From assembly GCF_024171405.1 (NCBI RefSeq), contig NZ_JALJZT010000002.1, positions 124,001-188,000 on the forward strand: a stretch of 64,000 bases of DNA, given 5' to 3'. The translations under genes were made by a program, and so were the position numbers. The notes under the pieces are model-generated. The model made no database searches. It had not been told where the DNA came from and was given only the letters and a program-made list of their open reading frames with translations. This stretch comes from Qipengyuania citrea. GTDB lineage: Bacteria; Pseudomonadota; Alphaproteobacteria; Sphingomonadales; Sphingomonadaceae. Below, in pieces: positions 45,327 through 55,979 of this stretch; the first letter of the stretch is position 1; every line of letters starts with the position of its first letter.

Positions 45327-46184
45327 TCAGCCGATATTGGTAATCCGGTCGCAGGCGCGATCATCGCCCTGCAGGCCCAGCCGCAAGGCATCGCTGCGCT
45401 GCTGCGACGTGCCGTGGGTGAAGTTCTCCGACGATACCCGCCCGCCGGTCAGCCGGTCGTCGCCGATCGCGGCGGCGGCCTGCATGCCTTCCTCGATATC
45501 GCCCGGCTCGATCAGATTGCGGTTCTTGCCCGCCCAGACCCCGGCATAGCAGTCCGCCTGCAATTCCATCAGCACCTGCAGCTGGTTCGCCCGGCTGGGG
45601 TTCTGCTGCTGCGCGCTGCGGATCTGGCTGGAAATCCCGGTGATCGTCTGGATGTGGTGGCCATATTCATGCGCGAGCACGTAATAACGCGCGAAATCGC
45701 CGCCCGCGCCAAGCTGGCGTTCGAGCGTGTCGTAGAAGCTGGTATCGATATAGATCGTCTGGTCGGCGGGGCAGTAGAACGGCCCCATCGCCGAGGTCCC
45801 GCTGCCGCAGCCGGTGTTCACCCCGCCGCCGCCATAGAGGTCGAGCGTGGGCTGGCGGAACTGGTCGCCATAACCCTGCGCCTCGAAAGTGCCCGCCCAG
45901 GTCTGGTTGAGCGATTGCAGGCCGTTGCATGCCTCGCGCGCAAATTCGCTGCTGGTGCACACTTCCTGTTCGTTGGTGTTCGCCGGGCCCGCCTGCTGCT
46001 GGCCCTGCTGGACGCCTTCGACCATGCCCGCGGTCTGCATCGGGTCGAGCCCGAAGACGAAATAGCCCACTGCGGCGATCACGATCGTGCCGCAGCCGAT
46101 CCCGCCTGCCTTGCCGCCGGGGACACCGCCGCCACCGCTCGATCGTACGTTGATATTGCCGGTATTGAACGGATTGAGCCGCAT
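45327..46184 (-). CDS. ypfJ: Neutral zinc metallopeptidase, YpfJ type
   Basis: 285 residues. The N-terminus MRLNPFNTGNINVRSSGGGG is family-typical, followed by one membrane helix (IGCGTIVIAAVGYFVFGLDP), the segment GPFYCPADQTIYIDTSFYDT, active site VLAHEYGHHIQ (HExxH at 172-176), and ELQADCYAGVWA with the third zinc ligand. GGGGGAG precedes the ATG at 46184. Probably a membrane-anchored periplasmic protease; its substrate is unknown. Confidence 0.92.
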   Translation of the reverse strand: MRLNPFNTGNINVRSSGGGGVPGGKAGGIGCGTIVIAAVGYFVFGLDPMQTAGMVEGVQQGQQQAGPANTNEQEVCTSSEFAREACNGLQSLNQTWAGTFEAQGYGDQFRQPTLDLYGGGGVNTGCGSGTSAMGPFYCPADQTIYIDTSFYDTLERQLGAGGDFARYYVLAHEYGHHIQTITGISSQIRSAQQQNPSRANQLQVLMELQADCYAGVWAGKNRNLIEPGDIEEGMQAAAAIGDDRLTGGRVSSENFTHGTSQQRSDALRLGLQGDDRACDRITNIG

Positions 46185-46273
46185 GCGCTCCCCCTTATGC
46201 CTGACCGCTTTACAGCGCTTGGTATGTGCGCAATGGCCGAAATCGACTATTCCCACAACGTCCGGAGAGCCAA

Positions 46274-47041
46274 ATGTTTCACGCCGAATTCCTCAAGGGC
46301 AAGCGCGCACTGGTGACCGGATCGACCAGCGGCATCGGCCTCGCCATCGCGCGCGCGCTGGCGGGGGCGGGGGCGCAGCTGGTCCTCAACGGCTTTGGCG
46401 ATGCGGGTGAGATCGCCGGATTGTGCGAGGAACTGGGCGCGACGCACAGCGGAGCGGACCTGACCGATGTCGCGCAAATCGAGACGATGATGGCCGAGGC
46501 GGGCGAGATCGACGTGCTCGTCAACAATGCCGGGATGCAGCATGTCGCGCCGGTGGAGGATTTCCCGGTCGAGAAATGGGACACGATCATCGCGCTCAAC
46601 CTGACCGCGGCGTTCCATACCACGCGGCTCGCCGCGCTCGCGATGAAGCGCAAGGGGTGGGGGCGGATCATCAACACCGCCAGCGCGCATTCCAAGGTCG
46701 CCAGCCCGTTCAAGTCGGCGTATAATTCGGCCAAGCACGGGCTCGACGGCCTGACCAAGACCGTGGCGCTCGAACTCGCCGAATTCGGCGTGACCGCCAA
46801 TTGCATCAGCCCCGGCTATGTCTGGACCCCGCTGGTCGAAAACCAGATCCCCGACACGATGGCGGCGCGCGGGCTGACCCGCGAGCAGGTCATCAATGAT
46901 GTGCTGCTGGTCAAGCAGGCGACCAAGAAGTTCGTCCAGCCCGACGAAATCGGCGCGCTCGCCGTGTTCCTCTGCCGCGACGAGGCGCAGAATGTGAACG
47001 GCGCCAATTGGAGCGTCGATGGCGGCTGGACCGCGGAGTAA
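46274..47041 (+). CDS. bdhA: 3-hydroxybutyrate dehydrogenase (SDR)
   Basis: 255 residues. FLKGKRALVTGSTSGIGLAI, LVLNGFGDAGEI, NNAGMQHVAPVEDFPVEKWD, SAHSKVASPFKSAYNSAKHG (YxxxK) and GYVWTPLVENQIPDTMAARG match the PHB-cycle enzyme, which interconverts 3-hydroxybutyrate and acetoacetate with NAD+. Substrate-binding Gln, His, Lys and Trp regions are kept. GGAGAG lies 6 bases before ATG 46274. Confidence 0.9.
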   Translation: MFHAEFLKGKRALVTGSTSGIGLAIARALAGAGAQLVLNGFGDAGEIAGLCEELGATHSGADLTDVAQIETMMAEAGEIDVLVNNAGMQHVAPVEDFPVEKWDTIIALNLTAAFHTTRLAALAMKRKGWGRIINTASAHSKVASPFKSAYNSAKHGLDGLTKTVALELAEFGVTANCISPGYVWTPLVENQIPDTMAARGLTREQVINDVLLVKQATKKFVQPDEIGALAVFLCRDEAQNVNGANWSVDGGWTAE

Positions 47042-47047
47042 GCGCGC

Positions 47048-47386
47048 GTGCCGAGTATGCTGGTGCCGTTCCTTGTGGCCGCGGGCGCAAGTCTCGTCCT
47101 CGGCGTGGGGGGAGCCTTTGCTGCCCTGCGCGAACCCGGTCTTGCGCTGAAACCCCTGTGGGCAGTCCTCGCCTTCGTCGGCGTGGGCGGTGCGGCACTG
47201 GTTCCGCACGCACCGGAACAGCTTTACTGGTTTCTTGGCGCGGCGATCCCGACGGTGTCGTTCAGCGCAGCGGCGGGCAGCTGGGAGCCCGAGGTCGTGC
47301 GCGCCCTGTTTCCGCTCGGCGCACTCGTGGCGTGGGGCCGGATCTACCTCCATCGCAATCGGCAGCGGTCGGGGCATCGAGCGTAG
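47048..47386 (+). CDS. Small hydrophobic membrane protein
   Basis: 112 residues from GTG 47048, which has GGAG seven bases upstream inside the end of the previous gene (ATG 47057 is an alternative). Three to four hydrophobic segments and a basic C-terminus (HRNRQRSGHRA). I do not recognise it. Probably co-translated with the dehydrogenase gene. Confidence 0.6.
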   Translation: MPSMLVPFLVAAGASLVLGVGGAFAALREPGLALKPLWAVLAFVGVGGAALVPHAPEQLYWFLGAAIPTVSFSAAAGSWEPEVVRALFPLGALVAWGRIYLHRNRQRSGHRA

Positions 47387-47460
47387 GACCGCGCCGACCG
47401 AAACGGGATAATCTGCGCGCCTTAACGGGCCAGCTCGCAAAGCGCGGTTATGGGCACTAG

Positions 47461-48987
<1,527 letters not shown>

Positions 48988-48990
48988 GCC

Positions 48991-50181
48991 ATGACGCCCG
49001 CTGCCCGGGTCCAGACTGCGATCGAGCTGCTCGACCGGATCGTCGAGGCCGCGCGCGCGAAAGCCGCGCCCGCCGACCGCATCCTCGCCGAATGGTTCCG
49101 CAACAACCGCTTCGCCGGGTCGAAGGACCGGCGCGCGATCCGCGAGCTGGTCTATGCCGCGATCCGCGCCTGCGGTCCGGTGCCCGCCAGCGGCCGCGCG
49201 GCGATGCTGCGGCTGGCCGAGACCGATCCCGCGATCGCGCCGCTGTTCGATGGCTCCAATTATGGCGCCGCGCCGATTGCCGAGGGCGAGCCGGTCGCCG
49301 AGGGCGGCGTCGCGCCGTCCTGGCTGATCGCGCGACTGGCGGCCTCGGGTGTCGAAGGCGGCGAGGCCGAGGCCCTGCTCGACCGCGCGCCGCTCGATCT
49401 GCGCGTCAACACGCTCAAGGCCGAACGCGCCACGGTGACGCTGCCCGAGCCCGCCGAACCCACCGCCGCCCCGCACGGGCTACGGCTCGCCACTGGTACG
49501 CCGGTCGAGCAATGGCCGGCTTTCCGCGCGGGCGAGATCGAGGTGCAGGACACCGGTTCGCAGCTCGCCTGCCTCGCGGCGGGCGCGCAGCCGGGCGAGA
49601 CCGTGATCGATTTGTGCGCGGGCGGGGGCGGCAAGACGCTCGCGCTGGCCGCGGCGATGGACAACCAGGGGCGGCTGATCGCCTCGGACACCGATCGCAA
49701 CCGCCTCTCGCGGCTGGCTCCGCGCGCCGACCGCGCAGGCGCGGCGGATATCGCCACCATCCTGCTCAATCCGCAGCGCGAGATGGAGGCGCTGGCCGAG
49801 TTCGCCGGCCAGGCCGATGCGGTGCTGGTCGACGCGCCCTGTTCGGGCACCGGCACCTGGCGCCGCAATCCCGAAGCGCGCTGGCGGCTCGACGAACAGG
49901 AACTGTCCCGGTTAACCACGCTGCAGGCCTATCTGCTCGATGTGGCGGCGCAGCTGGTGAAGCCCGGCGGGCGGATCGTCTATGTCACCTGCTCGCTGCT
50001 CGACGAGGAAGGGGCAGGGCAGTTCGACGCCCTGCTCGCCCGCCACCCCGACCTGCAGCCGCGCGCGCTTGCGCTGCCGCTGGGGCGTCCGCGCGGGCAG
50101 GGTATCCGCCTGTCGCCGGCGCCCGATTCCACCGACGGGTTCTTCATTGCCTGTGCAGCGCGGGTTCAGGCCGCTGCGTGA
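48991..50181 (+). CDS. rsmB: 16S rRNA (cytosine-C5) methyltransferase, RsmB/Sun type
   Basis: 396 residues. An N-terminal NusB-like helical RNA-binding part (about 1-85), then the SAM domain: IDLCAGGGGKTLALA, ASDTDRNRLSRL, DAPCSGTGTWRRNPE (Cys of motif IV) and YVTCSLLDEEG (catalytic Cys of motif VI). Both cysteines of the m5C mechanism are present. Tightly coupled to guaB. Confidence 0.88.
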   Translation: MTPAARVQTAIELLDRIVEAARAKAAPADRILAEWFRNNRFAGSKDRRAIRELVYAAIRACGPVPASGRAAMLRLAETDPAIAPLFDGSNYGAAPIAEGEPVAEGGVAPSWLIARLAASGVEGGEAEALLDRAPLDLRVNTLKAERATVTLPEPAEPTAAPHGLRLATGTPVEQWPAFRAGEIEVQDTGSQLACLAAGAQPGETVIDLCAGGGGKTLALAAAMDNQGRLIASDTDRNRLSRLAPRADRAGAADIATILLNPQREMEALAEFAGQADAVLVDAPCSGTGTWRRNPEARWRLDEQELSRLTTLQAYLLDVAAQLVKPGGRIVYVTCSLLDEEGAGQFDALLARHPDLQPRALALPLGRPRGQGIRLSPAPDSTDGFFIACAARVQAAA

Positions 50182-50284
50182 AGACGGGGATTATCACGCT
50201 TGGGCCTGACCGCTTCCCGTGTTAGCCATAAGCATTATGGCTGACCCGCCACCTATTCGACGGACGACCCCGCTGGAGACGATT

Positions 50285-50791
50285 ATGCGTTTTGCCCCCG
50301 CCGCTGCCGCCCTTTCGCTGGCGCTTGCCATGACATCGAGCGTTGGCTGGGCCGGGGACGACGCGCCGACGCCGCGCGCGGCCGTGTTGATTGCCGAGGG
50401 CGAAGCGGCGCTGGCGCAGGGCGATACGCAGGGCGCAATCGACGCGTTCGAGGCGGCGCTGGCGGTCGATCCGGGGCATACGCCGATCTTCCTGCGGCTC
50501 GCCGAAGCCGCCCGTGCCGACAGCCTGCAGGGCAAGGCGATCCGCTATTACCGCGAAGCGCTGACGCGCGAGCCGCGCAACCTGGCCGCGATCGCGGGCG
50601 AGGGCGAAGCGCTGGTCGAGAAGGGCGCGATCGAAAAGGCGCGCGGCAGCCTGGCCAAGCTGGAATCGCTGTGCGGCCAGAGCTGCGCCGAAACGCAGCA
50701 GCTCAACGCGCGTATCGCCGCCGGACCCCCGGCGCGCGTACAGACGGCCGAGGCAAGTTTACCGAACGGTATTACCTCGCAGGCTAACTGA
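50285..50791 (+). CDS. Secreted TPR-repeat protein
   Basis: 168 residues. Signal peptide MRFAPAAAALSLALAMTSSVGWA, then about two and a half tetratricopeptide units: LIAEGEAALAQGDTQGAIDA, FEAALAVDPGHTPIFLRLAE, IRYYREALTREPRNLAAIAG. ATG 50285 begins the signal peptide; a longer frame upstream is not supported. Periplasmic scaffold of unknown partner. Confidence 0.75.
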   Translation: MRFAPAAAALSLALAMTSSVGWAGDDAPTPRAAVLIAEGEAALAQGDTQGAIDAFEAALAVDPGHTPIFLRLAEAARADSLQGKAIRYYREALTREPRNLAAIAGEGEALVEKGAIEKARGSLAKLESLCGQSCAETQQLNARIAAGPPARVQTAEASLPNGITSQAN

Positions 50792-50809
50792 CCTCCGCAA
50801 GGAGGTCGC

Positions 50810-51286
50810 ATGCAGCCACAAAGAGTTTCGAAATCCGCCGAGATCATGTGGGTCTTGGCGCTTACCGCGGGCGTGTTTAGTAGCATTGGGCTGCTAAGCT
50901 TTCTCATCCTTCAGGGGGCATCCGTCGCGGGCTTCGAAAACTCTGTGACGCGCGTGCGCGAATATCAATATCCTTGGTGGCTGTACTGGTTGGGCTCGGT
51001 TCTATTATCGGTGATCGGAGCATTGCCGAACATGGTTGCCGCACTGGCGCTGGCCTTACTTTCCCGACGCTGGAGCTGGGCGAACCATCCGGTTTTGTGG
51101 GTGCTGGTGGCTGCAGCCGCAGTTCAGGTGCTTTACGTTTTCGTTGGCATTGATGAACGGCGCACTCTGGGCGAGTGGCTGATCATAACCATTTCCGCAA
51201 TGATCGCCGGTGTCGCCGGCTGGCACGGGCTGCGTTTGGCGCGGCGTCAGACCAGCTCGCGAAACGCGTCCACCACGGCGCGGTAG
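50810..51286 (+). CDS. Hypothetical four-helix membrane protein
   Basis: 158 residues with about four membrane spans (VLALTAGVFSSIGLLSFLIL, YWLGSVLLSVIGALPNMVAA, VLWVLVAAAAVQVLYVFVGI, LIITISAMIAGVAGWHGLRL). A strong SD, AAGGAGGT, precedes the ATG by 4 bases. No family recognised. The first half is somewhat AT-richer than the neighbours. The last 40 bases overlap the 3' end of rppH in the opposite direction. Confidence 0.7.
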   Translation: MQPQRVSKSAEIMWVLALTAGVFSSIGLLSFLILQGASVAGFENSVTRVREYQYPWWLYWLGSVLLSVIGALPNMVAALALALLSRRWSWANHPVLWVLVAAAAVQVLYVFVGIDERRTLGEWLIITISAMIAGVAGWHGLRLARRQTSSRNASTTAR

Positions 51287-51723
51287 ACGCGTTTCTTGAA
51301 GGGCACGATCAGGTCGGGCAGCTGCTCCGCCTCGACCCATTTCCAGTCGCAGAATTCGGGCGGATCATGCGCTTCGAGGTCGATGTCGGCATCCGCGCCG
51401 GCAAACCGCGCCAGATACCACACCTGTTCCTGCCCGCGGTACTTGCCGCCCCATAGCTTGCCGATCAGCTCTTCGGGAAGGTCGTAACGGATCGGCTCGT
51501 CCATCGCCTTGAGGATGGTCACATGCTCGGGACGAACCCCGGTTTCCTCGCCCAGTTCGCGCAGCGCGGCATCACGCAGGTCTTCGCCTTCGTCGACGCC
51601 GCCCTGCGGCATCTGCCACCAGTCGCCTTCCTTATTGTCGATCCGGCGACCGACGAACACCTTGCCGTCGCCGTTAACCAGCATCACACCCACACACGGG
51701 CGGTATCCCAGCGTTTCGCTCAC
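51247..51723 (-). CDS. rppH: RNA pyrophosphohydrolase (Nudix)
   Basis: 158 residues from GTG 51723, with GGAG eight bases upstream; the family start is normally near ...YRPCVGVMLVN. Nudix box GGVDEGEDLRDAALRELGEE is complete, and WWQMPQGG and WYLARF fit RppH. It removes pyrophosphate from mRNA 5' ends to start decay. Its start overlaps the stop of the esterase gene as GTGA. Confidence 0.93.
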   Translation of the reverse strand: MSETLGYRPCVGVMLVNGDGKVFVGRRIDNKEGDWWQMPQGGVDEGEDLRDAALRELGEETGVRPEHVTILKAMDEPIRYDLPEELIGKLWGGKYRGQEQVWYLARFAGADADIDLEAHDPPEFCDWKWVEAEQLPDLIVPFKKRVYRAVVDAFRELV

Positions 51724-52670
51724 CTGTATCGCTCCACCATCAGTTTCGTCGCGTCGAGGAACGCTTCGAGATCCCTCTGACCGCTCGGTATCGCTTTTCT
51801 CAGCGTGGTAAACCCGTGAATGATGCCGGGAAACTCGAGATAGACCACTTCCGTGCCGAGTTGCACCAGATGTGCGGCGTATTCCCGGCCGGAATCGCGC
51901 AAGGGATCGAGACCCGCGGTGCACACGACGGTCGGCGGGGTGTTCGTGCAATCGCCGACCATCGGCGTGTGGCGCGGATCGCCCGCATCGCCGCCATATT
52001 GATCGTTGAACCAGGCCATCGCCGCACCGGTCAGCAGGAAGCCTTCGGTGAACATCGCGAAGCTGCTGTGTTGCGAGGTGTCGCTGGCGACCGGATAGAT
52101 GGGGGCCTGCACGATTACCGGTACGTCGGCGGGCTCGTTCATCAGCTGGTTGGTGGTGACGATGGTCAGATTGCCGCCCGCGCTGTCGCCGGTGATGACC
52201 AGCCCGGTGATCGTCCGGTCAAGTTCAGCGGGCGATGCGGCGAGCCAGCGCGCCACCGCCTCGCAATCGTCGGGCGCGGCGGGGAAGGGGTGTTCGGGCG
52301 CGAGGCGGTAGTCGACCGAGATGACCGGCAGGTCGAGATGGTGCGAAATCTCGGTGCACAGCGCGTGATAGACTTCCAGATCGCCGATCACGAAACCGCC
52401 GCCGTGGATGAAAATCACACAGGGGCCGGGCGCGCGCTCGGCCTTGACGTCGTAGAAGCGCAGCGGGATCGGGCCCGCGGGACCGGGGCATGTCAGATCG
52501 CGCTGCACCGCCATCGTCCGCGGCTCGGCCTCGGCCACCGCGCCCATCGCGCGCATCTGCTGGCGCGCTTCTTCGGCACCGACTTCCTCGACCCCCTTGC
52601 CGCCCATTGCTTCGAGCATGTCGAGGAACCCGCGTACATCGTCGCGGACATAATGTTCGGTATCGGCCAT
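51720..52670 (-). CDS. Alpha/beta hydrolase, hormone-sensitive-lipase family esterase
   Basis: 316 residues. IFIHGGGFVIGD is the oxyanion-hole motif HGGGF; ITGDSAGGNL holds the nucleophile Ser; LDPLRDSGREYA gives the Asp and FPGIIHGFTTL the His. DYRLAPEHPFPAAPDDCEA is the family hallmark. Cytoplasmic carboxylesterase on short acyl or aromatic esters. ATG 52670 has GGAGAG at the right distance; ATG 52685 is an alternative. Coupled to rppH downstream. Confidence 0.9.
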   Translation of the reverse strand: MADTEHYVRDDVRGFLDMLEAMGGKGVEEVGAEEARQQMRAMGAVAEAEPRTMAVQRDLTCPGPAGPIPLRFYDVKAERAPGPCVIFIHGGGFVIGDLEVYHALCTEISHHLDLPVISVDYRLAPEHPFPAAPDDCEAVARWLAASPAELDRTITGLVITGDSAGGNLTIVTTNQLMNEPADVPVIVQAPIYPVASDTSQHSSFAMFTEGFLLTGAAMAWFNDQYGGDAGDPRHTPMVGDCTNTPPTVVCTAGLDPLRDSGREYAAHLVQLGTEVVYLEFPGIIHGFTTLRKAIPSGQRDLEAFLDATKLMVERYR

Positions 52671-52845
52671 TGCGTTCTCTCCCATATGCGTTTCTTTTTG
52701 GGACTTAGCGTGTTCGCAGCGCTTTTCCATGCGGCTTTTTTGGCCTAGCAGAGAAACTTCATTGCGAGAGGATGGGGCGCGCCCTAGGTGGCGCTTCCCA
52801 TTGGAAACGGCGCCGCAAGCGATGGCGCAGACAAGGAATATCCGG

Positions 52846-54849
52846 ATGGCAACAGCCGCCACCGCCCCGCAGGACGGCCTCCCCGCAACCCCCGAAAGCG
52901 TCGTTGTGCGCTTCGCCGGCGATTCCGGCGATGGCATGCAGCTGACGGGTGGGCAGTTCACCCTGTCGACCGCGCTGGCCGGCAATGATCTGGCCACCTT
53001 CCCCGATTTCCCCGCCGAAATCCGCGCGCCGCAGGGCACGCTGTTCGGCGTCTCGGCCTTCCAGATCAATTTCGGCAGCCGCGAAATCAACACCGCGGGC
53101 GATGCGCCCGATGTGCTGGTGGCGATGAACCCGGCGGCGCTGAAGACCAATATCGCGGCGCTCAAGCCCGGCGGGCTGGTGATTGCCGACACCGGCGCGT
53201 TCACCAAGCGCAACCTCGACAAGGCGCATTACGAGGCCAATCCGCTCGAGGATGACAGCCTCGCCAAGTACGACCTGCTTGCCTTCGACATCAGCGAAAA
53301 GACGATCGAGGCGGTCAAGCCCTACGGCCTGGGCAACAAGGATGCGCTGCGGTCCAAGAACATGTGGACGCTGGGCCTCGCGCTGTGGATGTTCGACCGT
53401 CCGCGCGAACCGATCCACGACTGGCTCAAGGCCAAGTTCAAATCCAAGCCCGAAATCGCCGATGCCAATATCGCCGCGCTCGATGCGGGCCATGCCTATG
53501 GCGAAACCGCCGAGCTCGCGGGGCCGCTCAAGCAGGTCCATATCGATCCGGTGCCCAGCGCGCCGGGGCTTTATCGCACCGTCACCGGCGCCGAAGCGGT
53601 CAGCTTGGGCCTGGTCGCGGGCGCACAGCTGGCCAGCCTGCCGATGTTCTTCGGCGGCTATCCGATCACCCCCGCCAGCGCGATCCTGCACCATCTCGCG
53701 CGGCTCAAGGAATTCGACGTCACCACCTTCCAGGCGGAAGACGAAATTGCCGCGATCTGCGCTGCCATCGGTGCCAGCTATGCGGGTAGCCTCGGGATCA
53801 CCAGCTCTTCGGGTCCGGGCATTGCGCTCAAGGGCGAGGCGATGGGCCTCGCCATCATGACCGAATTGCCGCTGGTGATCGTCAACTCGCAGCGCGGCGG
53901 CCCGTCCACGGGCCTGCCGACCAAGACCGAGCAGAGCGATCTCTACCAGGCGGTCTATGGCCGCAATGGCGATGCGCCGATGCCGGTGATTGCCGCCAGC
54001 AGCCCGGGCGATGCCTTCGAGGTGGCGATCGAGGCCTGCCGCATCGCGGTGCAATACATGACCCCCGTCATGCTGCTCACCGATGGCTATATCGCCAATG
54101 CCGCCGAGCCGTGGAAAGTGCCCGATCCGGCCACGTTCGAACCGTTCCCGGCGCAGTTCCTGACCGAGAAGAACGCGGTCGACGATCAGGGGGCCGAGAC
54201 CTTCCTGCCCTACAAGCGCGACGAGAAGGGCGCACGGCCCTGGGTCAAGCCCGGGACGCCCGGCCTGATGCACCGCATCGGCGGGATCGAGAAGCACGAG
54301 CTGAGCGGCAATATCGACTATTCGCCCGACAACCACCAGCGCATGACCGACCTGCGCAAGGGCAAGATCGACGGCATCGCCGTGCCCGACCAGGAAGTCT
54401 GCCTCGGCAACACCTCGGGCAAGCTCGCGGTCGTCGGTTGGGGCAGCACGTTCGGCCCGATCCACCGCGCGGTCGACAATGCGCGCCGCCAGGGGCGGGA
54501 CGTGAGCCACATCCATGTGCGCCACATCTGGCCGCTGCCGAAGAACCTCGGCGACCTGCTGCGCGGGTTCGAGCATGTGCTGGTGCCCGAAATGAACACC
54601 GGCCAGTTCAAGACCGTGCTGCGCGACCAGTTCCTCGTCGATGCGACGCCGCTGACCAAGACCAGCGGCCAGCCCTTCCAGATCGCCGAAATGGAAGAAG
54701 CGATCGGCAAGTATTTCGACGGCGTCGAAGGCAATGAAGGCGGCGAGGTCCCGGTCAATGACGACCAGTTGCCGCATCTGGAATCCGGACATGACGACGG
54801 ATCGCTGAAGAACCAGTCGTCACCGCAATCGCAGGAGCTCGGCTCGTGA
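52846..54849 (+). CDS. korA: 2-oxoacid:ferredoxin oxidoreductase alpha subunit (gamma-alpha fusion)
   Basis: 667 residues. The N-terminal gamma domain (about 15-190) has VRFAGDSGDGMQLTGGQFTL. The alpha/pyrimidine domain begins near 225 with FFGGYPITPASAILHHLARL and QAEDEIAAICAAIGASYAG; the central core lies near 390, and GWGSTFGPIHRAV near 530. The C-terminal tail beyond about 630 is acidic and longer than usual. With korB it oxidises 2-oxoglutarate or another 2-oxoacid to the acyl-CoA, reducing ferredoxin. ATG 52846 has AAGGAA seven bases upstream; ATG 52822 is an alternative. Overlaps korB as GTGA. Confidence 0.92.
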   Translation: MATAATAPQDGLPATPESVVVRFAGDSGDGMQLTGGQFTLSTALAGNDLATFPDFPAEIRAPQGTLFGVSAFQINFGSREINTAGDAPDVLVAMNPAALKTNIAALKPGGLVIADTGAFTKRNLDKAHYEANPLEDDSLAKYDLLAFDISEKTIEAVKPYGLGNKDALRSKNMWTLGLALWMFDRPREPIHDWLKAKFKSKPEIADANIAALDAGHAYGETAELAGPLKQVHIDPVPSAPGLYRTVTGAEAVSLGLVAGAQLASLPMFFGGYPITPASAILHHLARLKEFDVTTFQAEDEIAAICAAIGASYAGSLGITSSSGPGIALKGEAMGLAIMTELPLVIVNSQRGGPSTGLPTKTEQSDLYQAVYGRNGDAPMPVIAASSPGDAFEVAIEACRIAVQYMTPVMLLTDGYIANAAEPWKVPDPATFEPFPAQFLTEKNAVDDQGAETFLPYKRDEKGARPWVKPGTPGLMHRIGGIEKHELSGNIDYSPDNHQRMTDLRKGKIDGIAVPDQEVCLGNTSGKLAVVGWGSTFGPIHRAVDNARRQGRDVSHIHVRHIWPLPKNLGDLLRGFEHVLVPEMNTGQFKTVLRDQFLVDATPLTKTSGQPFQIAEMEEAIGKYFDGVEGNEGGEVPVNDDQLPHLESGHDDGSLKNQSSPQSQELGS

Positions 54850-55880
54850 ACGCACCCGTAAAGATCGAAACCACGCTCAAGGACTGGGAAACCGACCAGG
54901 AGGTCCGCTGGTGCCCGGGTTGCGGCGACTACGCGATCCTCAAGGCGGTGCAGCGCACGCTGCCGCAGCTGGGCGCGGACCCGGCCAACACCGTGTTCAT
55001 CAGCGGGATCGGCTGTTCGAGCCGCTTCCCCTATTATGTCGAGAGCTACGGCTTCCACACCATCCACGGCCGCGCGCCCGCCTTTGCCACGGGCGCGAAG
55101 CTCGCCAATCCGGACCTCGACATCTGGTTGGTGACCGGTGACGGCGATGGTTTGTCGATCGGCGGCAATCACCTGATGCATGTCCTGCGGCGCAATGTGA
55201 ACATGCAGATCATGCTGTTCAACAACGAGATCTACGGACTCACCAAGGGCCAGGCCTCGCCCACCAGCCGCGAGGGCACCAAGTCGCCCTCGACCCCGAT
55301 CGGCAGCTACGACCATCCCGCGCGCCCCGCCGCTTTCGCGCTGGGTGCCGGCGCGCGCTTCGTCGGCCGCGGGTTCGACGTGTCGAAGCACCTGCCCGAT
55401 GTGCTGAAAGCCGCGCATGCGCACCAGGGCGCTGCCTTCATCGAGATCTTCCAGAACTGCATCGTCTACAACAAGGACGTGTTCAACGATTTCGCTGCGC
55501 CCAAGGGCGCCGAGGACCAGCAGCTGTGGCTCGAAAACGGCAAGCCGATGCTGTTCGCGAAGGATGCCAAGGGCATCGCGCTCGACCGCGACAAGCTCGA
55601 GCTCAAGGTGGTCGATGTGGTCGATGGCGACTGGGAAGCCGCGGGGGTGATCGTCCACGATGTCACCAACCGCTCGATCGCGCATATGCTCGTCGAGATG
55701 CCCTTCGGGCCGTTCCCGATGGCGCTGGGCGTGCTCTATGACGATCCGCGCCCGACCTTCGAGGCCGCCGCGATGGCCGAAAAGGCCGCCGCGAGCCAGG
55801 GCAAGGAGGCCAATCTCGCCAAGCTGCTCGGCAAGGGCCAGACCTGGACCGTCGACGGCACCGCGCAGGATCCTGTTTGA
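54846..55880 (+). CDS. korB: 2-oxoacid:ferredoxin oxidoreductase beta subunit
   Basis: 344 residues from GTG 54846. VRWCPGCGDYAIL (cluster or TPP region, Cys 23 and 26), GIGCSSRFPYY, and the thiamine-diphosphate motif GDGDGLSIGGNH ... NNEIYGLTKGQ. FIEIFQNCIVYN is also family-typical. Lacks a separate ferredoxin domain, so a soluble ferredoxin would accept the electrons; the FAD/NADP reductase at 5.3 kb could then make NADPH (inference). Confidence 0.93.
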   Translation: MNAPVKIETTLKDWETDQEVRWCPGCGDYAILKAVQRTLPQLGADPANTVFISGIGCSSRFPYYVESYGFHTIHGRAPAFATGAKLANPDLDIWLVTGDGDGLSIGGNHLMHVLRRNVNMQIMLFNNEIYGLTKGQASPTSREGTKSPSTPIGSYDHPARPAAFALGAGARFVGRGFDVSKHLPDVLKAAHAHQGAAFIEIFQNCIVYNKDVFNDFAAPKGAEDQQLWLENGKPMLFAKDAKGIALDRDKLELKVVDVVDGDWEAAGVIVHDVTNRSIAHMLVEMPFGPFPMALGVLYDDPRPTFEAAAMAEKAAASQGKEANLAKLLGKGQTWTVDGTAQDPV

Positions 55881-55979
55881 CGCGCTGACAGCATTTCGCA
55901 GTTTTTCGGACCGATCGCGGTTCGGCTCCGTTGGTTGGACATATCCCTGCCGCTGCAGGGTCCAACCAATGGAGAAGAC